Source of the DNA: Halalkalibacter alkalisediminis
Lineage (GTDB): Bacteria; Bacillota; Bacilli; Bacillales; Bacillaceae_D
Direction of reading: 5' to 3'
Length of the DNA: 64,000 nt
NCBI RefSeq assembly: GCF_028610705.1
Contig: NZ_JAQQWT010000002.1
Location: forward strand, 310,001 to 374,000
In this document: positions 53,925 through 62,118 of the stretch, piece by piece
Layout: each line of letters starts with the position of its first letter
Position numbering within the stretch: position 1 is the first letter of the stretch
Program-made: the position numbers and the translations under genes
The notes under the pieces: model-generated
The model's input: the letters and a program-made list of their open reading frames with translations, nothing else
What the model was told of the DNA's origin: nothing
The model's database searches: none

Positions 53925-54539
53925 TTAAGAACTTTGTTTCAATACTCGTTGTTTCGACTCCGAAATAAGCTGATCCGCTATCCAAATAGAAATTTGTTGA
54001 AACCCCCATACGATCGAGAACAAAACACTTACAATTGCTACGATGTCAAAGAAATATAGATCGCCAATTGTTTGTTCTATTCTCATATGACGTACTAGGA
54101 CCATACTGGTTAGCAGTTCTCCTTGAACAAGTCCTATTAAAGCCACGTACAAACGATCCTTTAAATTACGAGAAAGAAAAAAAGCAATGATCGCAATTAT
54201 ACAAGATGCCATCCATCTACTATCTGTGTATTCAATTACAGGATCAAAAATGAGAAGCATCTGAAAACCGGCATGTGCTGCTGCAATCGTAATAGAAACA
54301 ATAAAAACATGAATAAGTCGGGACATTTCATACGATTTCATATGCCAACTTAAATAGATAGAGAATAAAACAAAAGCCAAATGAAATTGGATTTGACCAA
54401 ATTGAATAGAAAGGGGTAGCACAATCAATAACGCAAGAATAAGAATGGCATAACCCATCCTACGTTTCGTCTTCGGCCAAAAAAAACTAATAATTGTCCA
54501 AAGTCCCCAACCTATCCAATATGCATAGACACCTTCCAT
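53925..54539 (-). CDS. yphA: YphA-like membrane protein
   Basis: 204 residues with six or seven hydrophobic segments (for example WIGWGLWTIISFFWP; YAILILALLIVLPLSIQF; HLAFVLFSIYLSWHM). AGAGGTGATGAA precedes the ATG. Located between der and fni as in B. subtilis. No functional motif is visible. Confidence 0.85.
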   Translation of the reverse strand: MEGVYAYWIGWGLWTIISFFWPKTKRRMGYAILILALLIVLPLSIQFGQIQFHLAFVLFSIYLSWHMKSYEMSRLIHVFIVSITIAAAHAGFQMLLIFDPVIEYTDSRWMASCIIAIIAFFLSRNLKDRLYVALIGLVQGELLTSMVLVRHMRIEQTIGDLYFFDIVAIVSVLFSIVWGFQQISIWIADQLISESKQRVLKQSS

Positions 54540-54681
54540 TTCATCACCTCTTAATTATCCTTTACTAATAAGTATCGACTAAGGCCCACAGTTCTAACCA
54601 TCCAAATACATAAAGAACGATCTTTGTTGGAACATTAATTGAGAACGCTTCTATTCAAAAAGTGAAAGGAAGGGGATATGT

Positions 54682-54816
54682 ATGGGGAAAGACCGTCAAG
54701 AAAGAAAATTAAAACAATCAGGTAAGGTAGAATCTGACCGTGATCAAAATCTAGAATACCAAGGAGCTGCAAAATTACAAAGCCCAGATGAAGCAAGGAA
54801 ACAGCAGCGCCCTTAA
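54682..54816 (+). CDS. ypzI: Small YpzI-like protein
   Basis: 44 codons on the plus strand with a strong AAGGAAGGGG ribosome site; product starts MGKDRQERKLKQSGKVESDR and includes AAKLQSPDEARKQQ. Highly charged, hydrophilic, the composition of the conserved small protein YpzI found between yphA and fni-type genes in Bacillus. Ends 20 bases before a bidirectional terminator shared with fni. Function unknown. Confidence 0.85.
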   Translation: MGKDRQERKLKQSGKVESDRDQNLEYQGAAKLQSPDEARKQQRP

Positions 54817-54836
54817 ATGATGGTCCACTCTTAACT

Positions 54837-54872
54837 AAAAAGAGACGAACTCTTTTGGATTCGTCTCTTTTT
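54837..54872. terminator. Bidirectional terminator between ypzI and fni
   Basis: Perfect 13-bp stem AAAAAGAGACGAA/TTCGTCTCTTTTT with a 10-base loop; T-run on both strands. Serves convergent ypzI (plus) and fni (minus). Confidence 0.9.
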
Positions 54873-54879
54873 AGTACGA

Positions 54880-55929
54880 TTATCTTTGACTTATATCACT
54901 TATATCTAATCCTCGTTGAGATGCCCAATGAAAGGTATCCCCTGAAATAACAAGCGGCACTTCTTTTAGTTGTTGTGGAGCGTGTAGTTGTAGCGCTGTT
55001 AAGATCATCTTCAAATCTTTTTGAAGCTCTGTTATTTCTGTAATAAGTGCTTCTTGACCTTTCTCTACCAATATCTTTAGAAAATGCCCAGCAAATCCGC
55101 CAGCACAGGCTCCTAACGCCATTGCTTTAGCGAGATCTAGTGCCGTTTGTAGACCACCGGACGCCAAAACGTGAAGAGTCGTTCTCGCATCTTTCGCTTC
55201 CAAGAGGGAACAAGTCGTTGTTATTCCCCAGTCATCAAAGAAATCTAATCGACGCTGTCGGCGTTCATTTTCAATCCTCGAGAAATTAGTGCCTCCAAAA
55301 CCACCAACATCCACTGCTTCTACACCGACTGAAGCCAGTTTGGAAACAGTGGATTTACTCATGCCATAGCCGACCTCTTTGACAATAACAGGGACTTCTA
55401 GTTGATGAACAAGATGTTCAATTCTAGTTAGTGTTTTTGTGAAATCTCGATCTCCCTCAGGCATCACAAGTTCCTGGATAACGTTCACATGGAGTTGAAA
55501 TGCATTCGCTTCAAGCATATCAATCGCTCTCTTTGCTTGATCAACAGTAGCCTCACTCCCTAAATTCGCAAAAATAATACCTTTGGAATGAATACGGCGT
55601 ACAACCTCATAAGTCGATCTTTGTTCCTGATCTTTAAGCGCCGCCATTTGTGAACCTACAGCCATCCCTATATTCGTCTCAGCTGCCACCTCTGCAAGTT
55701 GTTGATTAATTTCTTTTGTACGCTCTCCGCCGCCGCCGGTCATCGCATTGATAAAAATCGGCGAACTAAGGTGTAGTTCGCCGATTTCCGATGTAAGACT
55801 AATTTCATTAATGTTTATTTCAGGTATGCTATTGTGTACAAACTTAAGATCCTGAAACCCATGAGAATTTGCTTGACCGGTTATAAGAGCGTGATTAATA
55901 TGATCTAGCTTTCGCGCTGACCTATTCAT
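54880..55929 (-). CDS. fni: Isopentenyl-diphosphate delta-isomerase, type 2 (FMN)
   Basis: Interconverts IPP and DMAPP. 349 residues, FMN-binding TIM barrel: RKLDHINHALITGQ at the N-terminus, IFINAMTGGGGERTKEINQQ (about 57-76), MAVGSQMAALKDQEQ, HVNVIQELVMPEGDRDF (about 148-164), VIVKEVGYGMSK (about 183-194) and DVGGFGGTNFSRIE (about 211-224). Feeds prenyl precursors used by HepS/HepT for menaquinone. Same place as in B. subtilis (ypgA). Confidence 0.96.
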   Translation of the reverse strand: MNRSARKLDHINHALITGQANSHGFQDLKFVHNSIPEININEISLTSEIGELHLSSPIFINAMTGGGGERTKEINQQLAEVAAETNIGMAVGSQMAALKDQEQRSTYEVVRRIHSKGIIFANLGSEATVDQAKRAIDMLEANAFQLHVNVIQELVMPEGDRDFTKTLTRIEHLVHQLEVPVIVKEVGYGMSKSTVSKLASVGVEAVDVGGFGGTNFSRIENERRQRRLDFFDDWGITTTCSLLEAKDARTTLHVLASGGLQTALDLAKAMALGACAGGFAGHFLKILVEKGQEALITEITELQKDLKMILTALQLHAPQQLKEVPLVISGDTFHWASQRGLDISDISQR

Positions 55930-55947
55930 CTCATCACCCTGTTGTCA

Positions 55948-57105
55948 TTAATTTTTATATTTCTTTAATTGGTCACCAATCATATCACCAAGTGAAAAAC
56001 CACTTTGATCATCTTGCTTTGACGCCTCATAAGCTTGATAATCTTCATCCGATGTATCTTCTTTTTCAAGTAAATCACGGATGCTTAAGGAGATACGTTT
56101 TTCTTGAATGTTTACATCCAAAACTTTCACCTGCACGGTTTCACCCTCCGAAAGGACTTCAGAAGGTGTGCCGATATGTCGGTTAGCAATTTGTGAAATA
56201 TGCACTAACCCCTCAACGCCTGGAGCTAATTCAACGAAAGCACCGAAGGAAACTAATCTTCTTACGGTTCCGTCGAGTACATCACCAGTTGACACAGTTC
56301 CTGAGAAAGCTTCCCAAGGTCCAGGTTGAGTATCTTTAATAGAAAGAGAAACGCGCTCACTATCTTGATCGACTGAAAGAATTTTAACTTTAACGTTTTC
56401 CCCTTCTTTCACTACATCAGATGGTTTATCGACTCGATGATGAGCAAGTTGAGAAATATGTACTAAACCATCTACCCCTCCAACATCAATAAAAGCACCA
56501 AAATCCGTTAAACGTTGAACTTTCCCTTCTACAATATCACCAGCTTTCAGCGATTGTAGTACAGAACGCTTTCTACCTTCTAATTCTTCATCTAAGACCG
56601 CTCGCTGAGAAAGAATTAATTTATTATTCTCTTTATCAATTTCTTCTACTTTCAATCGAAGTTTCTTTCCTTTGTAATCAGAAAAATCTTCGACAAAATG
56701 ACGTTCGACTAAAGAGGCTGGAATAAATCCTCTAACTCCTAAGTCGACAACCAATCCACCTTTAACTACATCGGCAACTTCCACTTCTAAAATTTGCCCG
56801 GAGTCATAAGCTTGTTGAAGTTCGTCCCACGCTTTCTCTGCTTGCACAGCACGCTTTGAAAGAATGAGCTCATCGTCCTCTACTTTGAGAACCTTTAATT
56901 CTAGCTCATCGTCAACTGAAAGAACATCACTCACTTTTTCAACATGTAAACTTGATAATTCACTAATAGGAACAATACCGTCTACCTTAAATCCCACATC
57001 TACAAATGCTTGTTTATCTTCTACTTTCGATACTTTCCCTGTAACAATTTCTCCTACAGAAAAAGATTTTATTTTCGTCACTTCGTTGTTCATTTCTTCG
57101 ACCAT
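55948..57105 (-). CDS. ypfD: S1-domain RNA-binding protein YpfD (ribosomal protein S1 homologue)
   Basis: 385 residues with four S1/OB repeats: about 14-85 (GEIVTGKVSKVEDKQAFVDV), 100-168 (EVEVADVVKGGLVVDLGVRG), 186-255 (GDIVEGKVQRLTDFGAFIDV) and 271-340 (GDVLDGTVRRLVSFGAFVEL). Shorter than six-repeat proteobacterial S1, as usual for Bacillus, where it is not an essential ribosomal protein. AAGGAGG nine bases before the ATG. Follows plsC. Confidence 0.93.
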   Translation of the reverse strand: MVEEMNNEVTKIKSFSVGEIVTGKVSKVEDKQAFVDVGFKVDGIVPISELSSLHVEKVSDVLSVDDELELKVLKVEDDELILSKRAVQAEKAWDELQQAYDSGQILEVEVADVVKGGLVVDLGVRGFIPASLVERHFVEDFSDYKGKKLRLKVEEIDKENNKLILSQRAVLDEELEGRKRSVLQSLKAGDIVEGKVQRLTDFGAFIDVGGVDGLVHISQLAHHRVDKPSDVVKEGENVKVKILSVDQDSERVSLSIKDTQPGPWEAFSGTVSTGDVLDGTVRRLVSFGAFVELAPGVEGLVHISQIANRHIGTPSEVLSEGETVQVKVLDVNIQEKRISLSIRDLLEKEDTSDEDYQAYEASKQDDQSGFSLGDMIGDQLKKYKN

Positions 57106-57201
57106 TGACTTTTGCCTCCTTCAAGCCCGCATTATATACGGTTATCTTTCTTTTATTATAACGAACTTTCGACAGGTGCGAAAACTCGTATATACCCTAA
57201 T

Positions 57202-57789
57202 TTAATTAGTCGTGTGTTGTTCAAGTAACAATCTAATCTCATTCATAATGACTTCAGTTGCTTCCTCAGCTGACGCCTTTTCTTCTCTTAATTGAGTAAA
57301 GTCAATTGGCTCACCGTAGACAAGCTTCAACGTTTTAGACCGTTTATATGGTCCAATAATCGCACACGGGATAACGACAGCATCTGTACGTAGAGCAAAG
57401 AAACCAGCTCCAGATAACCCCTTTTGCAGTTGTCCATCTTTGCTTCTCGTTCCTTCAGGAAATAAGCCGAGGACATTCCCCTCTTTTAACAGCTTTAAAG
57501 CTGTACGAAGCGCTTGTTTGTCACTCATTCCTCGACGAACCGGAAAAGCACCTAATTTAGGTAGTAATTGTTTTAAAATTGGTTGTTCAAATAATTCCTG
57601 CTTTGCCATATAGTGTACTTGGCGCTCTATGTAAGAACCAAGGAGTGGAGGATCAAAGTTATGGATATGATTACAACAAAGAATCGTCCCCCCCTTATTG
57701 GGAATGTTCTCCTTCCCCCTTACTTCTACTTTATAAGAAGACGAAAGAAACATTCTACACACACTTCGACCAAACTGATAAATACCCAT
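57202..57789 (-). CDS. plsC: 1-acyl-sn-glycerol-3-phosphate acyltransferase
   Basis: Second acylation of phosphatidate synthesis. 195 residues: acyltransferase motif I CCNHIHNFDPPLLG (H-x4-D, about 34-47), motif II FPVRR-like GAFPVRRGMSDKQA, motif III LGLFPEGTRSKDGQL (about 108-122) and motif IV AVVIPCAIIGP. Its ATG directly abuts the cmk stop codon. In B. subtilis the plsC homologue is not between cmk and ypfD, so this arrangement differs. Confidence 0.94.
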   Translation of the reverse strand: MGIYQFGRSVCRMFLSSSYKVEVRGKENIPNKGGTILCCNHIHNFDPPLLGSYIERQVHYMAKQELFEQPILKQLLPKLGAFPVRRGMSDKQALRTALKLLKEGNVLGLFPEGTRSKDGQLQKGLSGAGFFALRTDAVVIPCAIIGPYKRSKTLKLVYGEPIDFTQLREEKASAEEATEVIMNEIRLLLEQHTTN

Positions 57790-58464
57790 TTATGTCGTTC
57801 TCTCCTTTGCTAGCTCAATAATTAGTTCAGCAACTTCTGGTATAGACAACGTTGTTGAATCAATTTCTATAGCATCATTAGCCATTTTCAAAGGAGCAAA
57901 CTCACGTGTGGAATCAAGTTCATCACGGCGAGCAATATCAAGTTTTAATTGTTCGAAATCGGAGTCGATTCCTTTTGCTTGCTGTTCTTCAAAACGACGC
58001 CTTGCACGCTCCTCGACAGAAGCTGTAAGAAAGACTTTTAATTTGGCATCCGGCAAGACAAATGTCCCAATGTCTCTACCATCAAGTACTGCATGTCCAC
58101 CTTCAGCTAACTTCCTTTGCCGTTCAACCATTTCAACACGTACTAACTCGTGACTTGAAACGAGCGAAACATTGGATGTGACCTCTTTTGTTCGTATGAC
58201 ATCCGTAACATCCTCCTCATTAAGAAAAACACGAACTCCACTCTTTTCATGTTTAAGAGAGATATCTATTTGACTTAATAATTTAAATAGAGAAGGTCCA
58301 TCATTCAATTCAATTTCATCCCTTAAAGCTGCATAGGTTAACGCACGGTACATCGCACCCGTGTCAATATACAAAAATGAAAGTTGTTCAGCTACTAGCT
58401 TGGCGACTGTACTCTTTCCTGCACCAGCAGGTCCATCAATTGCAATATTCATCTTCTTGTTCAT
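57790..58464 (-). CDS. cmk: Cytidylate kinase
   Basis: Phosphorylates CMP/dCMP. 224 residues with P-loop IAIDGPAGAGKSTVAKLVAE (about 7-26), CMP-binding DTGAMYRALTYAAL (about 34-47), the catalytic DGRDIGTFVLPDAKLKVFLT (about 131-150) and the lid RRFEEQQAKGID. GAGGTGCTATGTAA precedes the ATG; an inverted repeat lies upstream. Confidence 0.97.
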   Translation of the reverse strand: MNKKMNIAIDGPAGAGKSTVAKLVAEQLSFLYIDTGAMYRALTYAALRDEIELNDGPSLFKLLSQIDISLKHEKSGVRVFLNEEDVTDVIRTKEVTSNVSLVSSHELVRVEMVERQRKLAEGGHAVLDGRDIGTFVLPDAKLKVFLTASVEERARRRFEEQQAKGIDSDFEQLKLDIARRDELDSTREFAPLKMANDAIEIDSTTLSIPEVAELIIELAKERTT

Positions 58465-58486
58465 TTACATAGCACCTCTAAACAAA

Positions 58487-58508
58487 CAATTGAAAGTGTT
58501 TTCAATTG
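58487..58508. repeat. Perfect inverted repeat in the cmk leader
   Basis: CAATTGAAA-GTGT-TTTCAATTG, 9-bp arms with a 4-base loop, followed at about 58520-58526 by a further partial copy CAATTG. It lies between the candidate cmk promoter and the ribosome site, so it would form an RNA hairpin 23 bases before the start codon or act as an operator. No poly-T follows, so it is not a terminator on either strand. Confidence 0.55.
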
Positions 58509-58536
58509 GTCAAACATTCCAATTGTTCTCATTATT

Positions 58537-58566
58537 ATCTTATCATACTCTGACTGCTTGGTCTAA
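58537..58566 (-). promoter_or_regulatory. Candidate sigma-A promoter of cmk
   Basis: Minus strand TTAGAC, 18 bases, TAAGAT (with overlapping TATGAT), 75 bases before the cmk ATG. Confidence 0.45.
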
Positions 58567-58600
58567 CGAAAGCTTATGAATCTGTCAGATATTTCCGAAA

Positions 58601-59272
58601 TCAGGCTTCATTTTTACGACGAAGCGCTAATTGCCTTTCAAAACAAAATCGGATTATTTTCTGTTGATCCCGTTCATCTACATTTAAAAATTGCAATGAA
58701 GCTCTTAGTCTTGCATCAGGTCTTGGTTGGTATACACGAACGATTTTGCAGTAGGCTTTTACATATGCGATATCTCCAGATTGCATGTGTAAAACGAGCC
58801 ATAAATTAAGTTCCCCAACCTCTGGCAAAGTTTGATCCTGTGGGATTACAATACTACACCCCCCACCACTTAAATCAAGTGTAACCGTTCTAAACGGAGA
58901 AAAACCCTTTTCAATTGGATATATTGCTGCGTCTACTGTAGTTTCCACTCTTACGTAGTTTCTCCGTTGAATGCGCAAGTATTTTTCTTTACCCGGATTC
59001 TTCAAAAGCAGTACAGGAATATTCCCTTTTCTCCTCCCAATGATCTCCGTGTCAAATGCATATACCGCATCGTCATCTGCAATAAAAGAGGCTCGAAACT
59101 CTGTTCCATCGAAGAAAAAACTAGGTTTGTTTGTTTCTTCATTGATAGGATAATCGATAACGTAAATAGAATCAGTACGATCAACTAACCGGCAACGGAA
59201 ACGAGTCTTTTTTTTCTCAAACTCTTTCATTTCCTCTAATTCTAAAGAGATCGTAGTACCAATAGTAATCAA
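58601..59272 (-). CDS. motI: PilZ-domain c-di-GMP-responsive flagellar brake (YpfA/MotI-like)
   Basis: 223 residues: N-terminal YcgR-type beta domain (about 1-95) and a C-terminal PilZ domain with the c-di-GMP switch IQRRNYVRVETTV (RRxxxR, about 96-108) and DLSGGGCSI (DxSxxG, about 132-140). MotI binds MotA and stops flagellar rotation in B. subtilis. TTG at 59272 follows GGAAGGAG by 8 bases; an in-frame TTG at 59290 lies ahead of that site. Between ypeB and cmk in the conserved order; the small gene ypfB found there in B. subtilis is not seen. Confidence 0.92.
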   Translation of the reverse strand: MITIGTTISLELEEMKEFEKKKTRFRCRLVDRTDSIYVIDYPINEETNKPSFFFDGTEFRASFIADDDAVYAFDTEIIGRRKGNIPVLLLKNPGKEKYLRIQRRNYVRVETTVDAAIYPIEKGFSPFRTVTLDLSGGGCSIVIPQDQTLPEVGELNLWLVLHMQSGDIAYVKAYCKIVRVYQPRPDARLRASLQFLNVDERDQQKIIRFCFERQLALRRKNEA

Positions 59273-59451
59273 GCTTCTTACTCCTTCCAAACCTTTATAA
59301 GTTACTGTTTCTAAACGAATTATTCACCTAATTCTAAAGCATCTGACGCAATCCCTATGTCATCACAATAAAGCGTTAAGATGACTTGCTTTTTTGCTTC
59401 CAATTAAACCTTTGATTATGTACACGCATAGTTTCTATTATTGCACGAAAG

Positions 59452-59487
59452 TCCAAAAAAAAGAAGAAGCATCTCCTGCTTCTTCTT
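59452..59487 (-). terminator. ypeB terminator
   Basis: 11-bp stem AAGAAGAAGCA/TGCTTCTTCTT with a 5-base loop followed by TTTTTTGG on the minus strand. Closes the sleB-ypeB operon. Confidence 0.85.
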
Positions 59488-59495
59488 TTCTTTCA

Positions 59496-60845
59496 TTAGG
59501 TGAAATCATAGACCGGTTCTGAGTTATTTAAACGTTCAACTTTCTCTTCTTCACCATCTTCAGCATTAATAAAAATACGATACGTATCATCATCAATGAC
59601 ACCAAAAAACTCATAACAAAGCACTTCTTCACCTAAATCATTTTCTATTACAGCAATATGATCCTCCATTACATCTAAACGAGGGTTTAAACGTTCACTA
59701 GCCTCTTCACTAGTGATCTTAGGGTCAGGAATATTGCGCTTCTTATGATTTATTAAGTAAGCTTTTGCTTCATAACCTAAGATATCTCCATCATCCAATG
59801 CAACTTCTAACGAAATTAAATCGTTATAGACACGAACATTATCCTCAAGATGAACAAATTCTAATAACGCAATTGAATCATATTGTCTGCTATCTATTAA
59901 CTGCATGCCTTCTTTTCCGTTATCTTCAAGAAATTTTTGTGCGATTTCCACAGCTTCATTTAAACTGATCTCTTGTTCCTCAATTTGCCGGTCTTGCAAG
60001 AACCAAATCGGTTCTCCACCATTAACACTTACATCCATGTAGTAATTCGTTTCATGATCGGGATCATCTACCACAATCGTATAAGCAGGGTACGCCAATC
60101 CATTTCCTGTTTCCGATACATGTACAGTAGCTTGTTCTCCAACTTCTAAATACTGACGTGCGACATTTTCAGCATCTTCTTTTGAAGTAGGTTCACCGTC
60201 TAATGCTCTCTTTAACTCACCATTCAGGTCATCAATAGCAGCTAAACCAGCACCCCATTCCGTTTCACTATAGCTTTTAATGGATTTGTTCATCACTTCT
60301 AAATTATTAACCATCATGTTATCAAGCGGTTCTTCTGAGGCAGCCATTTCAGCATCAATATCAACCCATTGATCTCCATTTGCTAACATCATTGCCTGCG
60401 ACTTACGGACTTCTTCTCTAATTTCTTTAGAGTATCCATACAGCTTTTGTAAAGTTTCATATTCTTGATCCGTTAGTGGATCCGTTTCAAGATCTCGTAT
60501 CGAAGTTCGATAACTAAAACGACCTAACTTGAATAAAAATTCTTCTGTTTTTCCTAAGTCTACAGAACTAAGTGGAAGTTGTCCGATGTTCTCTTGAGCC
60601 AGACTAACGATTCTCCATACATCAGCCAAAGCAGGCGTTAATTGACGACGTGTATTCATTGCTAACGTCGCCCCTAGTTGATCTTCAATTTGATCAATAT
60701 GAAAGGCTAGCTCATGAAACGCACGCTGATAATTGTTTTCTGCCGTAATTTTTAGCATAGCCTTTTCTTCACGTTCTTGGAAACCCCAATTACCTGTCGC
60801 CACAACGGCAATGGCTAAAAGTCCAATTACAAAATTTCGTACCAT
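59496..60845 (-). CDS. ypeB: Germination protein YpeB
   Basis: 449 residues. N-terminal membrane anchor (VRNFVIGLLAIAVVATGNWGF) then a helical domain and a C-terminal part with three PepSY-type segments, for example GEPTSKEDAENVARQYLEVG, SLNEAVEIAQKFLEDN and ITSEEASERLNPRL. In spores YpeB stabilises and localises the lytic transglycosylase SleB; the two always sit together. GGAGGTGAG precedes the ATG. Follows sleB by 20 bases. Confidence 0.96.
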   Translation of the reverse strand: MVRNFVIGLLAIAVVATGNWGFQEREEKAMLKITAENNYQRAFHELAFHIDQIEDQLGATLAMNTRRQLTPALADVWRIVSLAQENIGQLPLSSVDLGKTEEFLFKLGRFSYRTSIRDLETDPLTDQEYETLQKLYGYSKEIREEVRKSQAMMLANGDQWVDIDAEMAASEEPLDNMMVNNLEVMNKSIKSYSETEWGAGLAAIDDLNGELKRALDGEPTSKEDAENVARQYLEVGEQATVHVSETGNGLAYPAYTIVVDDPDHETNYYMDVSVNGGEPIWFLQDRQIEEQEISLNEAVEIAQKFLEDNGKEGMQLIDSRQYDSIALLEFVHLEDNVRVYNDLISLEVALDDGDILGYEAKAYLINHKKRNIPDPKITSEEASERLNPRLDVMEDHIAVIENDLGEEVLCYEFFGVIDDDTYRIFINAEDGEEEKVERLNNSEPVYDFT

Positions 60846-60865
60846 AACTACTCACCTCCAAAAAA

Positions 60866-61882
60866 TTAATGACAGAATATATGCTTTCCAATTCTCTTAA
60901 TTTGTGGTCTTGACCAAATCCAACCCGATGTAGCTGTGTCTGGATTAAAATAATAAATCGCGTTTCCAGTTGGATCTTGACCATTAATCGCATCAAGAAC
61001 TGCTCGACGTGCTGTTTCATTAGGTGTCATATAAATTTGCCCGTCCGCTACAGCTGTAAAAGCTCTAGGTTCAAAAATAACACCAGAAACGGTATTTGGA
61101 AAAGTCGGACTATTAATGCGGTTTATAATAACCGCTGCAACTGCCACTTGTCCTACATAAGGCTCCCCACGTGCTTCACCATATACGGCTTGAGCCATAA
61201 GTTGAATGTCATTCTCAGAATATCCAGGAGGTACATTTGTAGCCTTTTGAATATTCACATCATTATCAGCCTCTTCAGGTGTCTCTTCATACGGAACAGG
61301 TTCTCCTGGAGTTGGTTCCGGTTGCTCTTGCTCTTCTGGAGCTGGTTCTGGTTGTTCTTGCGGCTGTTGTGGTGTTTCACCCGCTCCTGGTTGTTCACCT
61401 GCTTGTGGTTGTTGCTGTGGTGCTCCCGGTTGTGGTTGCTCTTGACGCTGAGCAGTCCCTTGAGCTTGACCATCGTTACTTCCTTTTGGTCCTTTCTGTA
61501 TTTCTTTAGGAGTTCCACCGTAGTGAGTAAATTTCCGTCCTTCATTTAATGCTTTTTTTACAAACTCTTCATTGTATTTAGTTGCTCTTTCTAACATATC
61601 TTTCATTTTCGGCCCTACAAGACCATCAATCTCTAAACCAAATTCACTTTGAAAATTTCGGACAGCCCAATAAGTGCTCCACCCGTAAACTCCATCGATT
61701 GTACCGTCATAAAAGCCGTTGTACTGAAGACGGGCTTGAAGTTCAACGACATCGTCACCTGTTGCACCTCTTTGAATGATTTGATCAGTGAATGCGTGAG
61801 TTGGAGAAGCTTGACTGATCAAGCCGATACAAATGAATGCCATGATAAGTGGAATCTTAAACGAAAACAGATTACGTTTCAT
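60866..61882 (-). CDS. sleB: Spore cortex-lytic enzyme SleB
   Basis: 338 residues. Signal sequence with Ala-His-Ala cut site (ISQASPTHAF), peptidoglycan-binding domain (about 37-95, GDDVVELQARLQYNGFYDGT), a long Gln/Pro/Glu-rich linker (about 130-210), and the SleB catalytic domain (about 215-338) with catalytic Glu in AVYGEARGEPYVGQVAVAAV. Lytic transglycosylase degrading cortex during germination. Longer than the 305-residue B. subtilis enzyme because of the linker. Followed by ypeB. Confidence 0.96.
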   Translation of the reverse strand: MKRNLFSFKIPLIMAFICIGLISQASPTHAFTDQIIQRGATGDDVVELQARLQYNGFYDGTIDGVYGWSTYWAVRNFQSEFGLEIDGLVGPKMKDMLERATKYNEEFVKKALNEGRKFTHYGGTPKEIQKGPKGSNDGQAQGTAQRQEQPQPGAPQQQPQAGEQPGAGETPQQPQEQPEPAPEEQEQPEPTPGEPVPYEETPEEADNDVNIQKATNVPPGYSENDIQLMAQAVYGEARGEPYVGQVAVAAVIINRINSPTFPNTVSGVIFEPRAFTAVADGQIYMTPNETARRAVLDAINGQDPTGNAIYYFNPDTATSGWIWSRPQIKRIGKHIFCH

Positions 61883-62118
61883 GGTGTATACCTCCTTGTG
61901 TTCATGTTATCTGTTTCATGACACTACTTTTTTGGTCATGATTGATATGGATATTGTTTGTTAGCATTCTCTTTTTATACAATTTTTGAGCAAAAACTTA
62001 CCATAATTCTTCCTAAACATCCTTGATATACAGTTTTGTCCAAGAAAAAACTGCTGAGAATATCTCAACAGTTTGAAGTGAAAGCGCATATAACAAAAGC
62101 CTACGTACTTATAAAATG
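61883..62118 (-). other. sleB-metH intergenic region
   Basis: 236 bases without a gene. Holds the metH terminator (62043-62074) and the sleB ribosome site AAGGAGGTATACACC. A sigma-G promoter is expected for sleB; TGTATA and CATATCA-like elements are present but not at convincing spacing. Confidence 0.4.
62043..62074 (-). terminator. metH terminator
   Basis: 12-bp stem AAACTGTTGAGA/TCTCAGCAGTTT (one G-U) with a 3-base loop, then TTTCTTGG on the minus strand. Confidence 0.85.

Noticed and set aside
57168-57174. Spo0A-box-like TTCGACA upstream of ypfD
   Set aside because: A single 7-base match; several are expected by chance in 64 kb on two strands.
60977-61549. 190-codon plus-strand open frame opposite sleB
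   Set aside because: It is antisense to the low-complexity linker and catalytic part of sleB; composition (runs of Leu, Trp, Arg, Ser) reflects the complementary Gln/Pro codons, with no ribosome site.
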